DNA of 64,000 nucleotides from Clostridiales bacterium (lineage in GTDB: Bacteria > Bacillota > Desulfotomaculia > Desulfotomaculales > VENG01). The notes below the pieces were generated by a model. The model did not search any database, was not told where the DNA came from, and saw only the letters and a program-made list of their open reading frames with translations. The position numbers and the translations under genes are program-made. Shown here in pieces: positions 36,101 through 44,676 of the stretch. Every line of letters starts with the position of its first letter. Within the stretch, counting starts at the first letter, position 1. The stretch spans positions 1 to 64,000 of the forward strand of contig JADQBQ010000036.1 in assembly GCA_016278505.1 (NCBI GenBank), written 5' to 3'.

Positions 36101-38847
36101 TTAAGGGGCAGGCGCATAAAATTAGGGTCACTGAGTAGGTGATCATTATAAAAGTAAAAATTATCTTTATTGCGGTGCGGGCTTAATACATTTAACATAA
36201 TGGGGCGTGACCCCACAGAGCGGCCTGCACGCCCGCGCCGCTGCACAAAGCCGGCCAGGTCAGGGGGGGACAGGTACTGCAGAACTGCCATTAACTTATT
36301 ATAGTCATAGCCTACCTCGAGTGCCGACGTTGCCATCACCAGGTGATCTTGGGTATCAAACTCTCCACTCCATGCTGACTTAGCCACTGAGCGGATAGGG
36401 TCCTTAAGGGTGCGCCTCCGCCCCATCATCCACCAGCACTCACCCTCCCGGTATATCGGGCACTTTGGGTCTGGACTTTCTGAACATTTCCGGCAGTCTT
36501 CATTTACCGGCGTGACCATATATGACCGTAGCCGTTTACTCGTGCGAATGAGATCCGGGTGGCGCAAAAAGTGGAGTCCCTGGGCGTTCATTTCCGTATC
36601 TGGAATATTAATGTTTTGCCTTTCGGCATGCATCATTTGGTCCCGCCAGCGATAAAGGACGTCCCGGCTATTAACAAATCCAAATGTCTGGTAGAGCTCT
36701 CCCTCTGGGGGCTGTGCCATATTATGTATTAGGCACATGGCCGCCTGAATCATAGCTGACAGCACCGCACCACTGCGGGAGGCCTGTAGCAATATTAAGT
36801 ATTCCGCCCCCCTTATGGTCATTTCCTCAGGGTCAAGTGGTGATTCTACCGCAATGCGCTGCCTGATTCCCGTTAAGTCCTTAAAGAACCTTCTAGGCTC
36901 ACTAATGGTAGCGCTGAGGCCAATTACCTGTATGCGCGCCTGTACACCACTACGGTACTGGTGATACCGTATGCGCTGCAAAAGTCTGCGAATCAAGAAG
37001 CCCACCTGCATCCCTTTAATGGAAGACTGCAGGTGGATTTCATCCAACATTACAAACCGCGGGCTGCAATATCCGCCAATGCCAAAAATGCTTTGGTGGG
37101 CAGGGCTATTTAGGCGGTTGTTAAGGGACTCTGTTAGGGCAACCAGAATATCTGGAGGGGCGGCAGCCCAATCTTCTTTGGTTAGAATAACAAAGTCCAG
37201 GCCATTCGACACCTCACAGCCCGGGCCTGAGCAAACCAGCTGGCCAAATTGAGGGTGGTCTTGGGCAAGAGGGGTATATAGTGGCTTACCACACGCGGGG
37301 CAGGTGGTGTAGGGGCAAATATGACCTTCTAAGTTATTTTCATAAGGCCAATTGCGCTTTTTCATCTTGTCCTGCTTGGATAAGTGGGCCCTAAGATACG
37401 GCGTGTTACCATATTCCATTCCTACGGTAATGGCTCTCTTAATGCCCTTACTCTTCAATGCCCTATTGATCAGAAAGGCATAGCGAACAAATTCTTCAAA
37501 CTGGTTTTCTGCCAGCTTTGTGCGTGGGTACAGGGCAAGTAGCTTAGTGCCTAGTACTGCCTCTGCATAAAAGACCTTTTCTAAAATGACCTTTAAAAGG
37601 GCCGGGGCAAAAAAGGCGAGGGTTTTCCCAGAGCCTGTGCCGGCCGAAATTACGAGCCCCTCATCCCTGGTATCACTATTTATAGTATAGGACTTGCCAA
37701 ATATATGCTTGAAGCTGCGCCTTTGAAACTCACTGAATTTTGTGCGATCATTTTCCTTTAGGGCGTAGCTTAATATGTCCCGTGCTTTCTCTAATAACGC
37801 ACTGTCTTCCACTTTGGCTAATAGAACATCGTTTGTACCTGTTCTTAAAAATTTTTCTAACGTAATATCTCGTGCCGGGATGTGCCGGGCCCTCACATGA
37901 TACTTAATATCTTCGGCCAGCGGGCTGCTCTCATAATAGTACCTTTGGTCTGGAAAGCGCTGCCTCAAGCTATTAAGCAGGCGAACCACCTCGCCCATGC
38001 GGCTCCTAAGGCGCCAGGCGCCTGGCTCACCGGCGTCATTGAGAGGTATCACAAGCCCTTCTTCCCTTAAAAGCCGAAGGGCTGTCTCTTTATATATATC
38101 GTAATAGTCAAATTCAGCTACAGCACGGTCATGAAAAGATTCCATTAGATCAGACCCAGTGGTAGTGGTATCAAAAAAGCCATATTGGGCGTATTTTGCC
38201 TCTTCGACTTCCAAGTGTGTTAACAGTTTGTCTTTTGTGAGCCCTACCTGCTCTTCAACTTCATACCAACGCTCACCCTCACTTTTCCACGCCAGCTGAT
38301 TCATCAGCTCTTCAGGTAGAGTAATATCTTCAAGGCCTTGCCGCCAGATACGCAACCCTCCGCTTTCACCGGCTGAGCAAGATTTTACCAATAAATCGAT
38401 AGCCCGGGACCGCACCTCATCATTAACTACATCCCCTGGCTTAGTAATAGAAATATTACCTTCACGGGCCTGAAGTTCATTAACATTACCTTTTGCGGAT
38501 TTCGTTTTGTTGGGGCCACTTTTTTTTGATTGCTTCCCAGCCTGCCGCGGATTGTCCCTGCCCCTGCTTTTATCCATTGCTTTTGGCCTTTCCAAAAAGG
38601 GGGCTAAATCCTCTTTAGAATTATTGCCTATAGGAGGAAGTCCCCAATCAGCGTTTCTACTATCTACTGCCCAAAGGGAAGGCGCGGGAGAGATAATCCC
38701 ATCCACTGAATTTAAAATCTTCTCCAACTCATCATCACTAATAACAACGATAGCCGGGAGTTTACTTCGAATATCTTTCAAAGTTGCGGGACGATCAATG
38801 TTTTCTAAAATATGTAGCAAAGAAGTACGTAAATTTTCCCACTGCAT
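33136..38847 (-). CDS. dpdJ: DpdJ-like giant helicase with DUF1998-type zinc end
   Basis: 1903 residues. The N-terminus has a winged-helix pattern (LLHILENIDRPATLKDI) and a basic linker near residue 100. The helicase core follows: SAGTGSGKT (about 400), MLDEIHLQ, IGLSATIS, MATSALEVGYDYN and QRRGRAGRSVGS. A long helical region leads to a C-terminal cysteine cluster CPDICPTCLAGPC, as in DUF1998/MZB helicases. Cysteine pairs CPYTTCPACGKP and CRKCSESPDPKCP sit inside the core. Size and partners match DpdJ of the Dpd restriction module. GGAGTGG precedes the ATG. It is the first gene of a five-gene unit running to the Cas4-like nuclease. Confidence 0.82.
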   Translation of the reverse strand: MQWENLRTSLLHILENIDRPATLKDIRSKLPAIVVISDDELEKILNSVDGIISPAPSLWAVDSRNADWGLPPIGNNSKEDLAPFLERPKAMDKSRGRDNPRQAGKQSKKSGPNKTKSAKGNVNELQAREGNISITKPGDVVNDEVRSRAIDLLVKSCSAGESGGLRIWRQGLEDITLPEELMNQLAWKSEGERWYEVEEQVGLTKDKLLTHLEVEEAKYAQYGFFDTTTTGSDLMESFHDRAVAEFDYYDIYKETALRLLREEGLVIPLNDAGEPGAWRLRSRMGEVVRLLNSLRQRFPDQRYYYESSPLAEDIKYHVRARHIPARDITLEKFLRTGTNDVLLAKVEDSALLEKARDILSYALKENDRTKFSEFQRRSFKHIFGKSYTINSDTRDEGLVISAGTGSGKTLAFFAPALLKVILEKVFYAEAVLGTKLLALYPRTKLAENQFEEFVRYAFLINRALKSKGIKRAITVGMEYGNTPYLRAHLSKQDKMKKRNWPYENNLEGHICPYTTCPACGKPLYTPLAQDHPQFGQLVCSGPGCEVSNGLDFVILTKEDWAAAPPDILVALTESLNNRLNSPAHQSIFGIGGYCSPRFVMLDEIHLQSSIKGMQVGFLIRRLLQRIRYHQYRSGVQARIQVIGLSATISEPRRFFKDLTGIRQRIAVESPLDPEEMTIRGAEYLILLQASRSGAVLSAMIQAAMCLIHNMAQPPEGELYQTFGFVNSRDVLYRWRDQMMHAERQNINIPDTEMNAQGLHFLRHPDLIRTSKRLRSYMVTPVNEDCRKCSESPDPKCPIYREGECWWMMGRRRTLKDPIRSVAKSAWSGEFDTQDHLVMATSALEVGYDYNKLMAVLQYLSPPDLAGFVQRRGRAGRSVGSRPIMLNVLSPHRNKDNFYFYNDHLLSDPNFMRLPLNPNNLLVQRIHGLYAVFDWLAYEMALRGITRAFFPLANNVWYKNCIKLTAAPGQKNALTNYLSWALCLAGARGKEDLGRVVSGPRGVLSHALPRLVRYLSKKGQGDVKVIMNHYLPSALFNDINLPEIEIKWGGSSVKERIDIGLQETMVGKVTYRWEQAMWVPPELLERHLPTCYTLPMENYWQIGSKEGTLERAEVPLKWQSLLMGRSIQDELPVLRPQGVSLRTFFYNKDGKRINRWVYDPLQDKFKERGEFEKIGERLRVSQRSNTYPIITYQVRLPRQSVVWDDQQKLGPLAGAITRIIPANDKSGFMEVTKVTLGAEAGLLCDGQQVSRRIAFRDRERNFAGLGYKMSTDGLRFELDPQLHRRFQPSQHLMRQLKDNFFLYKVHRLAQENEWGNFFAIKNMLEVLQTWIGIQKDEGEDWCSALAEGRYQGTLKEVLDSYYRFSKDKGEEIINLLENEQVRSELVNTWRQAQKTPGYEVVRDILIHSLKHALKNAYQSVAGVEAFSEMGAWARLSVDFPGDIQPVIDLFEYGMYGAGSMRAVQRKIEGRPREFWREVIRAIQHCQLGDEEEFLRTLLSLPGEHLKNIGDLVQSFADSTDIKSRRKIKFEIEGYFREKLGLSPLGQRLKALRRIFANSLDLSEFSGQVLENWRLFREVDLFRIEREESWGRALTTHEVGELFAARIQGRLQQGEVADPRHSPWLVLLKCYQNQKKDDTEARWATIETNCKKPFYTVLFANIKSKKDIERLINMEEEERIDELEEIFDEHLEGQPRDHLNRENVKDFSQGAFDTVEGFSLAYVYYELLGPAGQRTDQNYKAILEGLMVSDRIKRAIRQRVLNTCPDICPTCLAGPCELESPGLSQLMLSRRLLREMLDYWRTTESGSVVEVDAEDSNTKLARKIQRAFTQRMNQEVLLRYSLAQHGIVDRAISHLLDSGVTLPTGETFEVEILGDEEIELYLSGPEGLIYERALGIRGDRAEIFK

Positions 38848-38929
38848 TAAACCACTCCGAATAAAATATTTTAGCTCAGGATAGGTAAAAAAAATTCTTG
38901 TTAGAGTTAATTGCCTGTTTCATAGCTTC

Positions 38930-38958
38930 CTAATACGACACATTCCACAAAGTGACAA
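38930..38958 (-). promoter_or_regulatory. Putative promoter of the dpdJ operon
   Basis: On the minus strand TTGTCA (38958-38953), a 17-base spacer and TATTAG (38935-38930) lie about 85 bases before the dpdJ start. The shared 18-base element at 38963-38980 sits directly upstream of the -35. Confidence 0.55.
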
Positions 38959-38962
38959 ATTA

Positions 38963-38980
38963 TCCTTGGAACGTACGTTT
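38963..38980. promoter_or_regulatory. 18-base element shared with the nurA promoter region
   Basis: TCCTTGGAACGTACGTTT, one mismatch from 20586-20603. The core GAACGTACGTTT fits the GAAC-N4-GTTY shape of a Bacillus-type LexA box. It is placed immediately upstream of the predicted -35 of dpdJ. Confidence 0.6.
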
Positions 38981-39025
38981 TGTAGGAATTACAGAGGATA
39001 TTATCTTGTTCTTGGAGAAAAAAAA

Positions 39026-39045
39026 GACCACCGATACCGGTGGCG
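39026..39045 (-). terminator. Rho-independent terminator of dpdG-dpdH
   Basis: CCACCG / CGGTGG stem with a 4-base loop, followed on the minus strand by TC and a run of eight T. It lies 22 bases beyond the dpdH stop and cleanly separates dpdGH from dpdJ transcription. Confidence 0.85.
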
Positions 39046-39067
39046 AGGTAATAATTTTTTTATATTT

Positions 39068-42000
39068 TCATTCTTTAAAGATATAATTTAGTTTGATCTC
39101 CCCCGCCAGTGCGGATGACTTATCTTTTAGTTCTTTAATTGCATTTATCGGCACATCAGATAAAACAACGTAACCCCCGCGGGCCAATTCGGAAACTACT
39201 CTTGCAGCCCCCCTGCCCAAATCCATTTCGCTCATTATATCTTCGTAGCTTAGCCCCCTGAACGGATCGTCCCAGGCAATTTCCCGAAGGGCCCTGACTG
39301 CTTTACAAGCTAAGGCATTAGAACTTACATTAGTATCCAGATCCTTTAAGGCGTTTAATGCGACATCAACTTTCTCCGTTAATTGCTTGCGATTATCTTT
39401 GGCCAGCAAATCATTTATCTGTAGCAGCCGCGATAAATGGGTCCTCCAGGCCGCAATAACCTTTTTAACTTCTGCATTAGAATCGATCTCTTGCAGGGTA
39501 ATGGCGCAACTACTAATTTTCCCCTCAAGCTCAGCCAGGCTTTCGCCTGCATGATAATCTAGGCTGATTAATCTCCTTAGTGAGCTCAGAAAATTTCTTC
39601 CCTCTGACGCCAGTGCCAAGGAATCTTCACTAGTCCCCGGCAATGTCTGTCCCCCCGGGCAAAGGCCAGAAATAATTTTGGAGAACCGAACCGCTTCTTG
39701 GATTTGATCTTTTTCCAAGTGTTTGGCAACACGATTTATAGTAAAAAGATATTCTTTTACAAATAGGTATTTTCTGGCCAGTTCAATATTCTCTAATATT
39801 AACTCAGCACCGCTAAATGAGCACTTCTTACCTGTAACTAATATTTTTTTTGCGTGTCGCTGAAGGGCTACCCCCGCAACACTTCTTACTGGCAGTGCCC
39901 CGGCCATTTCCAAAAGCTCACCTTTTATCTCTGGCGCATAAGATACCAAGCTATCACTACCAAGCGTCAAAACATCACGCAAATTTTTCATAGTGGGGTC
40001 CTGTTCAATTTCTGACAGGGCTAAAAAGGCATGGTGGATTTGCATAGGAGGTAGACTTAGCACAGATGTGGAATTACTCGCAATTTCATTACCAATATAT
40101 TGAGTAAGTTTTCTATACAGCCTTCCGCACTGCCTTTTACTGGGTAACTGTCGAAAATTCTGCTCTTTTAGGGTTTCAGATAGGTCACCAAGCCCGGAGG
40201 AAAGGACCTCATACATTCCAGGACTTTGAATATCCTGCAGTAGCAGGGCCAACCTTGAAATCTCGTTCAAGTAAGACTCTACCCTTGCACTATTTAACAA
40301 CTTAAGCGATTCTTTTACTTTTTGCCTAATCCCTAATAAAAGATCGCTTAAAGGGCGCCCGTTTATTTTATACTGACTACTGATATTTTCAGGCTGAATT
40401 CCCTGTATTTTGGTAAACAAATCTTGGCCCGAGTATTTTTTTTCTAAAATACTTAATGTGAATCCATCATAAACATTCTCCCGAAGTAAAAACCAATCCT
40501 TAAAAGCATCCGTGACGAAATCTACTTCCTCCGGGCTGAATTCGACAACATCAACTGTTAGCCCTTGGGGATATCGCTCTCTTATCCACATTAGCCGGTA
40601 TTGTGCTAGTATTGCAGGTATCTCCTCAATCTGAGAAGTATACTGAATCATAAAGAGAAATAAAACATATATCGCTTCATCAACAGGCATTTTTAATTCT
40701 TCGCCCAAGTTATTAACCCATGTTTTTCTTAGCCCCCGGGCCCTGTAGGCCACCCTATAAGATGGCCCAGCTGCACACAATTTGTCCAAGGCCAGCTCTT
40801 TAGTCTTACTTTTTTTTAAATGAAGGTAATGTAGCTCGTATGCAGCATGTCCAATCGACCTCTCTAATGGAATACCGGAGTATTCATCGACTTCCTCTAG
40901 ATGTATGGGGATTTTGCTTCCATCTAGTGCCTCCTCCCGTTTAATCACCGCAGGAGGGCGGGCAGTGTATTCCCTTGAAATGCTTCCGGGCTGGGCAATT
41001 TCGCGGCAAAAGTGAGCGGCACCCAGGCGCAGCCCCCGCAGTAACTCCTTATTGACTTTATTCTCCTCCAGCCAGTCTCTTATTGCCTCCCTGGGCCCAT
41101 AATAGGTCTCAAAGGAGTCTTCTTCTATATAAGGTGCTTCCTCTGTTTGCCCCCCTTTGGGCCTTATATCGCCCAGGGTAGCTAAACTAACTTTAATATC
41201 GGGCTCAAGAATATCATTTCCCCTCAAAAGACTAATAGCTAAACCGGGAACAGTAATATCTCCTTCAGAATCCCCCACAGGGGAAAAAATCTCGGCTAAA
41301 ACCTTGATATGTTTATCTTCGTGATCTGCATCTATTTCGCGCCTAACAAGTGAGGCTAACAAATGTAGACTTTCCCCCGAAATCAGCCTCTGAATAACCT
41401 CTCCTAAGGCCATAATAAAATAGCGCGCCTTTCCCTTACCCCGGGGCAAAGAGTTAAACATCCTATGTAGAACCGCAGGATTAAAGGGGGCAAGGGCAGC
41501 ATCAGGTGCCATGTCAAACTGCAGGGCCTGACATTTTTCATAGCTGTCGCACCCTGGGCCACAGCTAAAGCCCCCTTGACCCTTAAGCTCCAATAAATAT
41601 TTCTTAGCGTAATCACTGCAATTTTCTGCATTAATAAAAAACGATTCATGCCCCTGTTCGTCGGTTAGCCACAATTTAATTAATCGGTCGTCAAAAGTAT
41701 CAAGGTATGTAATTCTCTTTAACAACTCACGCCCGCGCCTACTTGCCTCAAAAGAAGAAGGCGTTAGGCCCACCACAATATCCCAGCACCCTTCCTCCAT
41801 AGTTATAAAATAATCTAAAATATCGGAGGCATAAAGGTTCATTGACTGTACGAGGTCGTCAACAAGCAGTACAGGCCGGCAACTAGTTTCTTGGGCAACT
41901 TCAAAGCTAACAGACTTAAGAACGTCGACAAAGTGGAATCCGCCCATGATCATTTGCTCCATCTCATGAACCATCATCGAGCGGATTTGCTCATAATCAA

Positions 42001-42655
42001 TATTAACTGGAAAAGCACACTGATCAGCCAGCTGTTCCAGCTCTTCTACTGAAATAAGTTCCAAGTTACGCCCACCGATTTCACTTGGGCCCTCAATGGC
42101 ACCAAAATTCTCTTTAAGGTTTGCTTCTATAATTGGCCGCAGCTTGTAGCTTAGAGGAATTATTTGGCTATCATCCGAAAGTAGGCGGCAGAGTGCCGAC
42201 CATACTAGGTGATTAGCGAGGGTGACAGGCTTTTTGCGGAGGTCATCCCACCGGTGAACCGTATTAGTATCTATACCTATACCACTAAACTGATGCAGAA
42301 TTTTTTGTAAGATCCTCACAGGGTCCAGCTCTGTCCTAGATATTCTTACATAATGATTTTTTCTTTCACCGCTAGACTTAAGATTACACTCTATCCAGCG
42401 CATAAGCTCTGATTTTCCAGATCCCGCGGCCCCGTAGAGCACATACACCCTATTACCCTGAACAGCCCCCTTCTGCTTTGTAAGATGCTTTATTAACTCC
42501 CCTTCTGTCCATGGGCTATTAGGCTTTCCATCCCTAAACCTTCGCAGTGTTATGGGATAGTGAGTTTTAAGGAATATGTCCTCCCCGATCATAAAACGCT
42601 GATCAGCAGTTACCGAAAATAAAGACATCCCCTTTTCATTTAGACAGGGTAACAT
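39068..42655 (-). CDS. dpdH: DpdH-like large ATPase
   Basis: About 1195 residues. Walker A is LYGAAGSGKSE (about 75-82), and a Walker B-like LLVDDLVQS lies some 180 residues later, giving a STAND/AAA-like P-loop. A cysteine group (CGPGCDSYEKC) follows. The C-terminal 600 residues are helical. The ATG at 42655 is taken as start because it follows the dpdG stop (TAA) by one base. Position, size and P-loop match DpdH of the Dpd cluster; without an alignment this is a probable, not certain, call. In known Dpd islands DpdG-K belong to the restriction arm. Confidence 0.72.
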   Translation of the reverse strand: MLPCLNEKGMSLFSVTADQRFMIGEDIFLKTHYPITLRRFRDGKPNSPWTEGELIKHLTKQKGAVQGNRVYVLYGAAGSGKSELMRWIECNLKSSGERKNHYVRISRTELDPVRILQKILHQFSGIGIDTNTVHRWDDLRKKPVTLANHLVWSALCRLLSDDSQIIPLSYKLRPIIEANLKENFGAIEGPSEIGGRNLELISVEELEQLADQCAFPVNIDYEQIRSMMVHEMEQMIMGGFHFVDVLKSVSFEVAQETSCRPVLLVDDLVQSMNLYASDILDYFITMEEGCWDIVVGLTPSSFEASRRGRELLKRITYLDTFDDRLIKLWLTDEQGHESFFINAENCSDYAKKYLLELKGQGGFSCGPGCDSYEKCQALQFDMAPDAALAPFNPAVLHRMFNSLPRGKGKARYFIMALGEVIQRLISGESLHLLASLVRREIDADHEDKHIKVLAEIFSPVGDSEGDITVPGLAISLLRGNDILEPDIKVSLATLGDIRPKGGQTEEAPYIEEDSFETYYGPREAIRDWLEENKVNKELLRGLRLGAAHFCREIAQPGSISREYTARPPAVIKREEALDGSKIPIHLEEVDEYSGIPLERSIGHAAYELHYLHLKKSKTKELALDKLCAAGPSYRVAYRARGLRKTWVNNLGEELKMPVDEAIYVLFLFMIQYTSQIEEIPAILAQYRLMWIRERYPQGLTVDVVEFSPEEVDFVTDAFKDWFLLRENVYDGFTLSILEKKYSGQDLFTKIQGIQPENISSQYKINGRPLSDLLLGIRQKVKESLKLLNSARVESYLNEISRLALLLQDIQSPGMYEVLSSGLGDLSETLKEQNFRQLPSKRQCGRLYRKLTQYIGNEIASNSTSVLSLPPMQIHHAFLALSEIEQDPTMKNLRDVLTLGSDSLVSYAPEIKGELLEMAGALPVRSVAGVALQRHAKKILVTGKKCSFSGAELILENIELARKYLFVKEYLFTINRVAKHLEKDQIQEAVRFSKIISGLCPGGQTLPGTSEDSLALASEGRNFLSSLRRLISLDYHAGESLAELEGKISSCAITLQEIDSNAEVKKVIAAWRTHLSRLLQINDLLAKDNRKQLTEKVDVALNALKDLDTNVSSNALACKAVRALREIAWDDPFRGLSYEDIMSEMDLGRGAARVVSELARGGYVVLSDVPINAIKELKDKSSALAGEIKLNYIFKE

Positions 42656-42656
42656 T

Positions 42657-43400
42657 TTAACCGTCACACCTTTCAATCCATTTGACTTCCCGCCCCCCAA
42701 GGTAGCTTTTACTGGGAAGGTCTTGCTTTTGGCGAAGTTTTATATGACCATTCTCCTCCAAAATCTCAAGGGAGTGCCTTAAGCTCGGAGAAACTTCTCC
42801 CTCTCCGGTTGCCCAGGGAAGATAAATAGAAAAGTGCCCCTCAAAAAACTCTTGCATAGGTCCCTCCCTTTCATCCCACTCATCTATGATATGTAGCACT
42901 AATTCGGGCTGGTAAAAGCACCAAAACCCCCCAAACATCTTAAAGCCTAGCCCAATAAACTCTGCCACCCGGCGCCAGGCGTTCAATTTTTCCTCGCTGC
43001 AGGGGACAGGGACTTCAAGGACATTGACTTTGGCGTGCAGATTGAAAGCTAATGGCCTGCCGGGAATAATAAATATTTTGCTTAAGAGTTCTAAATACCA
43101 AGGGTCCAGCGGGTGTTCAGCAGGGAGGTCCCCACTTTGAATTAGACGTAAATTCCTTAGCAATTCCAGGATGAAATTTGCCTTTGAGCACGGCACATAG
43201 TTACCATCGTCAAGCTTTTGTACAACACCCCCTGACTGTAAGAAAATCAATGCATCCTCAAGGTTGGTGGATGAGCCCATTTTCTCGTCTCTTAATGACA
43301 AGAATGTATTAGCAAGCCTAGTTCTATCTGCTGGCCCATGATGTTGTAAAAAAACAAAAATAGCTTCTAGCTCGGGGCCATATACCGTTTTGAAAAGCAA
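42657..43400 (-). CDS. dpdG: DpdG-like protein (winged-helix N-terminus)
   Basis: 247 residues. The N-terminus (VFLQHHGPADRTRLANTF...EDALIFLQSGGVVQ) reads as a winged helix. The rest is mixed alpha/beta with no catalytic motif. TTG start with GGTGG 8 bases upstream. It sits directly before dpdH, as DpdG does in known clusters, and this position is the main reason for the name. It is divergent from the third TGT gene. Confidence 0.5.
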   Translation of the reverse strand: MLFKTVYGPELEAIFVFLQHHGPADRTRLANTFLSLRDEKMGSSTNLEDALIFLQSGGVVQKLDDGNYVPCSKANFILELLRNLRLIQSGDLPAEHPLDPWYLELLSKIFIIPGRPLAFNLHAKVNVLEVPVPCSEEKLNAWRRVAEFIGLGFKMFGGFWCFYQPELVLHIIDEWDEREGPMQEFFEGHFSIYLPWATGEGEVSPSLRHSLEILEENGHIKLRQKQDLPSKSYLGGREVKWIERCDG

Positions 43401-43472
43401 GCAAGGTCACCACCTGACATTGTAATTTTTTCTTAATTAGCTATAATTTATTGTAATCAATTGGTTGGAAAG
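43401..43472. promoter_or_regulatory. Divergent promoter region between dpdG and the third TGT gene
   Basis: Plus strand: TTGTAA (43420-43425), 16-base spacer, TATAAT (43442-43447). The minus strand has a TACAAT -10 candidate over the same bases. The word ATTGTAAT occurs twice, at 43419-43426 and 43450-43457, exactly 31 bases apart (three helical turns). The same word is in the queC inverted repeat (1012-1019). Confidence 0.5.
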
Positions 43473-44369
43473 GTGTTGTGCCAAGGTTTGCCTGAATTTT
43501 ATATGTCATGGGCCAGAAGTGATCCCTTATATCAAGAATATTTTTCAGACTGCCAATTACTTATTAGCCCGCAGTCTGTGAGGCATAGCTGGAGCTCTGC
43601 CGATTTTAAGCGGCAGCCGGCAAAGTTAATTATTGATAGCGGCGCCTACTGGTATATAAAAAACGACAGAAATCCCCCACCCCCAAAAGATGTTTTCTTT
43701 CGCCAGCAAAAGATGGCCGAGGGATCCCATTGCCCAACAACCATTTGCCATTTCGACATGCCGCTTCCCCCAAAGGAAAGTGAAATTGGTACTAGCTACA
43801 GGCGCATAGAGTCAACAATAGGGAACGCCTACGAATTCATGGAGCTATATACAAGGGCAAATTTTCCTTCAAATGTACAGTGTCTAGGTGTAATTCAGGG
43901 CTATGATCCTGCTTCAGTTAAATTCTGTGCCCAAGAGATAAGCCGAATGGGCTTTGACCGCTTCGGCCTCGGCTCCCTAGCAGGCCTATACTTTCCGGAA
44001 GAAATCATATCCCGGGTAAAGGCTGCCATAGAAATAGTAGGCACAAACCTCCATATTTTTGGTATTAGTAATACCAAACTAATGCTTAAGCTTTCAAAGC
44101 TGGGCATTAGCTCTTTTGATTCATCAAGGCCTATGCTGGCCGCAATATATAACACTGTTTTTTATAGTAAGCCCTTTAAGAGCTTTATTGTGGAAGAGGC
44201 AAAGAATAAGATAAGAAGAGGCTCAATTCTACAAGAGCCGCTCCCCTGTAGATGTCCTGTGTGTAAGGACAACCCATCTGTTTTAATGAGTACTGGAAGG
44301 AAAAAATATCACAACTTAAGGGCGGTACATAATTACTATCATCTTGTGCGTGAAATACGAGGTGATTAA
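43473..44369 (+). CDS. TGT-family base transglycosylase (second DpdA paralog)
   Basis: About 298 residues. Substrate-site Asp in LIIDSGAYWYI, Gly loop in FGLGSLAG, catalytic Asp in SSFDSSRPM, and a complete zinc site CRCPVC...H (PCRCPVCKDN, later NYYH). It is shorter than a bacterial TGT (about 380) and differs strongly from the other two TGT proteins here. The start is unclear: the frame is open from TTG 43461, and GTG 43473 or TTG 43476 lie next to GGAAAGG. It is divergent from dpdG-dpdH and has its own promoter. Substrate may be DNA or RNA. Confidence 0.8.
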   Translation: MLCQGLPEFYMSWARSDPLYQEYFSDCQLLISPQSVRHSWSSADFKRQPAKLIIDSGAYWYIKNDRNPPPPKDVFFRQQKMAEGSHCPTTICHFDMPLPPKESEIGTSYRRIESTIGNAYEFMELYTRANFPSNVQCLGVIQGYDPASVKFCAQEISRMGFDRFGLGSLAGLYFPEEIISRVKAAIEIVGTNLHIFGISNTKLMLKLSKLGISSFDSSRPMLAAIYNTVFYSKPFKSFIVEEAKNKIRRGSILQEPLPCRCPVCKDNPSVLMSTGRKKYHNLRAVHNYYHLVREIRGD

Positions 44370-44372
44370 AAT

Positions 44373-44390
44373 CCCGGCCCAAAGGCCGGG
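44373..44390 (+). terminator. Hairpin after the third TGT gene
   Basis: CCCGGCC / GGCCGGG stem (7 base pairs) with a 4-base loop, just after the TGA stop. There is no T-run, so termination is uncertain. Confidence 0.45.
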
Positions 44391-44409
44391 AGAATTCATG
44401 TTTATATAT

Positions 44410-44608
44410 CTAGCTCTTTTCCTCTTCTAGCAGCATGCCGCCCTTCAATAAATCCGCCAGTTCTTTTCGGGAAAGGGTGGCTGGAGAATTATATGTTCTG
44501 CACCCATACTGATACATACATACAGGACATCCGTCACGGCAAGAGCAGCTAAGATTACCAGAGGCAATTTTGATGGCCTCTGCAAAATAAGATTTTAGGT
44601 ATGGCTTC
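44410..44608 (-). pseudogene. C-terminal remnant of a DUF1998/MZB-type helicase
   Basis: An open frame without start codon, from after a TAG near 44608 to the TAG at 44410. It reads AIKIASGNLSCSCRDGCPVC, then YQYGC, then LSRKELADLL, which is the typical zinc-binding tail of large DEAD/DEAH helicases with a DUF1998 end. About 60 residues remain. It suggests that another Dpd-type or similar helicase once lay here and was mostly deleted. Confidence 0.6.
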
Positions 44609-44628
44609 TATTTTTTCCTCAGTAAATA

Positions 44629-44665
44629 AACATAACACCTTCGGCCGGAGAGAAGGTGTTATGTT
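44629..44665 (-). terminator. Terminator hairpin after the queuosine-precursor transporter
   Basis: 14-base-pair stem (AACATAACACCTTC / GAAGGTGTTATGTT) with a 9-base loop, 12 bases beyond the transporter stop on the minus strand, followed by a T-rich stretch. Confidence 0.65.
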
Positions 44666-44676
44666 ATTTATATATC

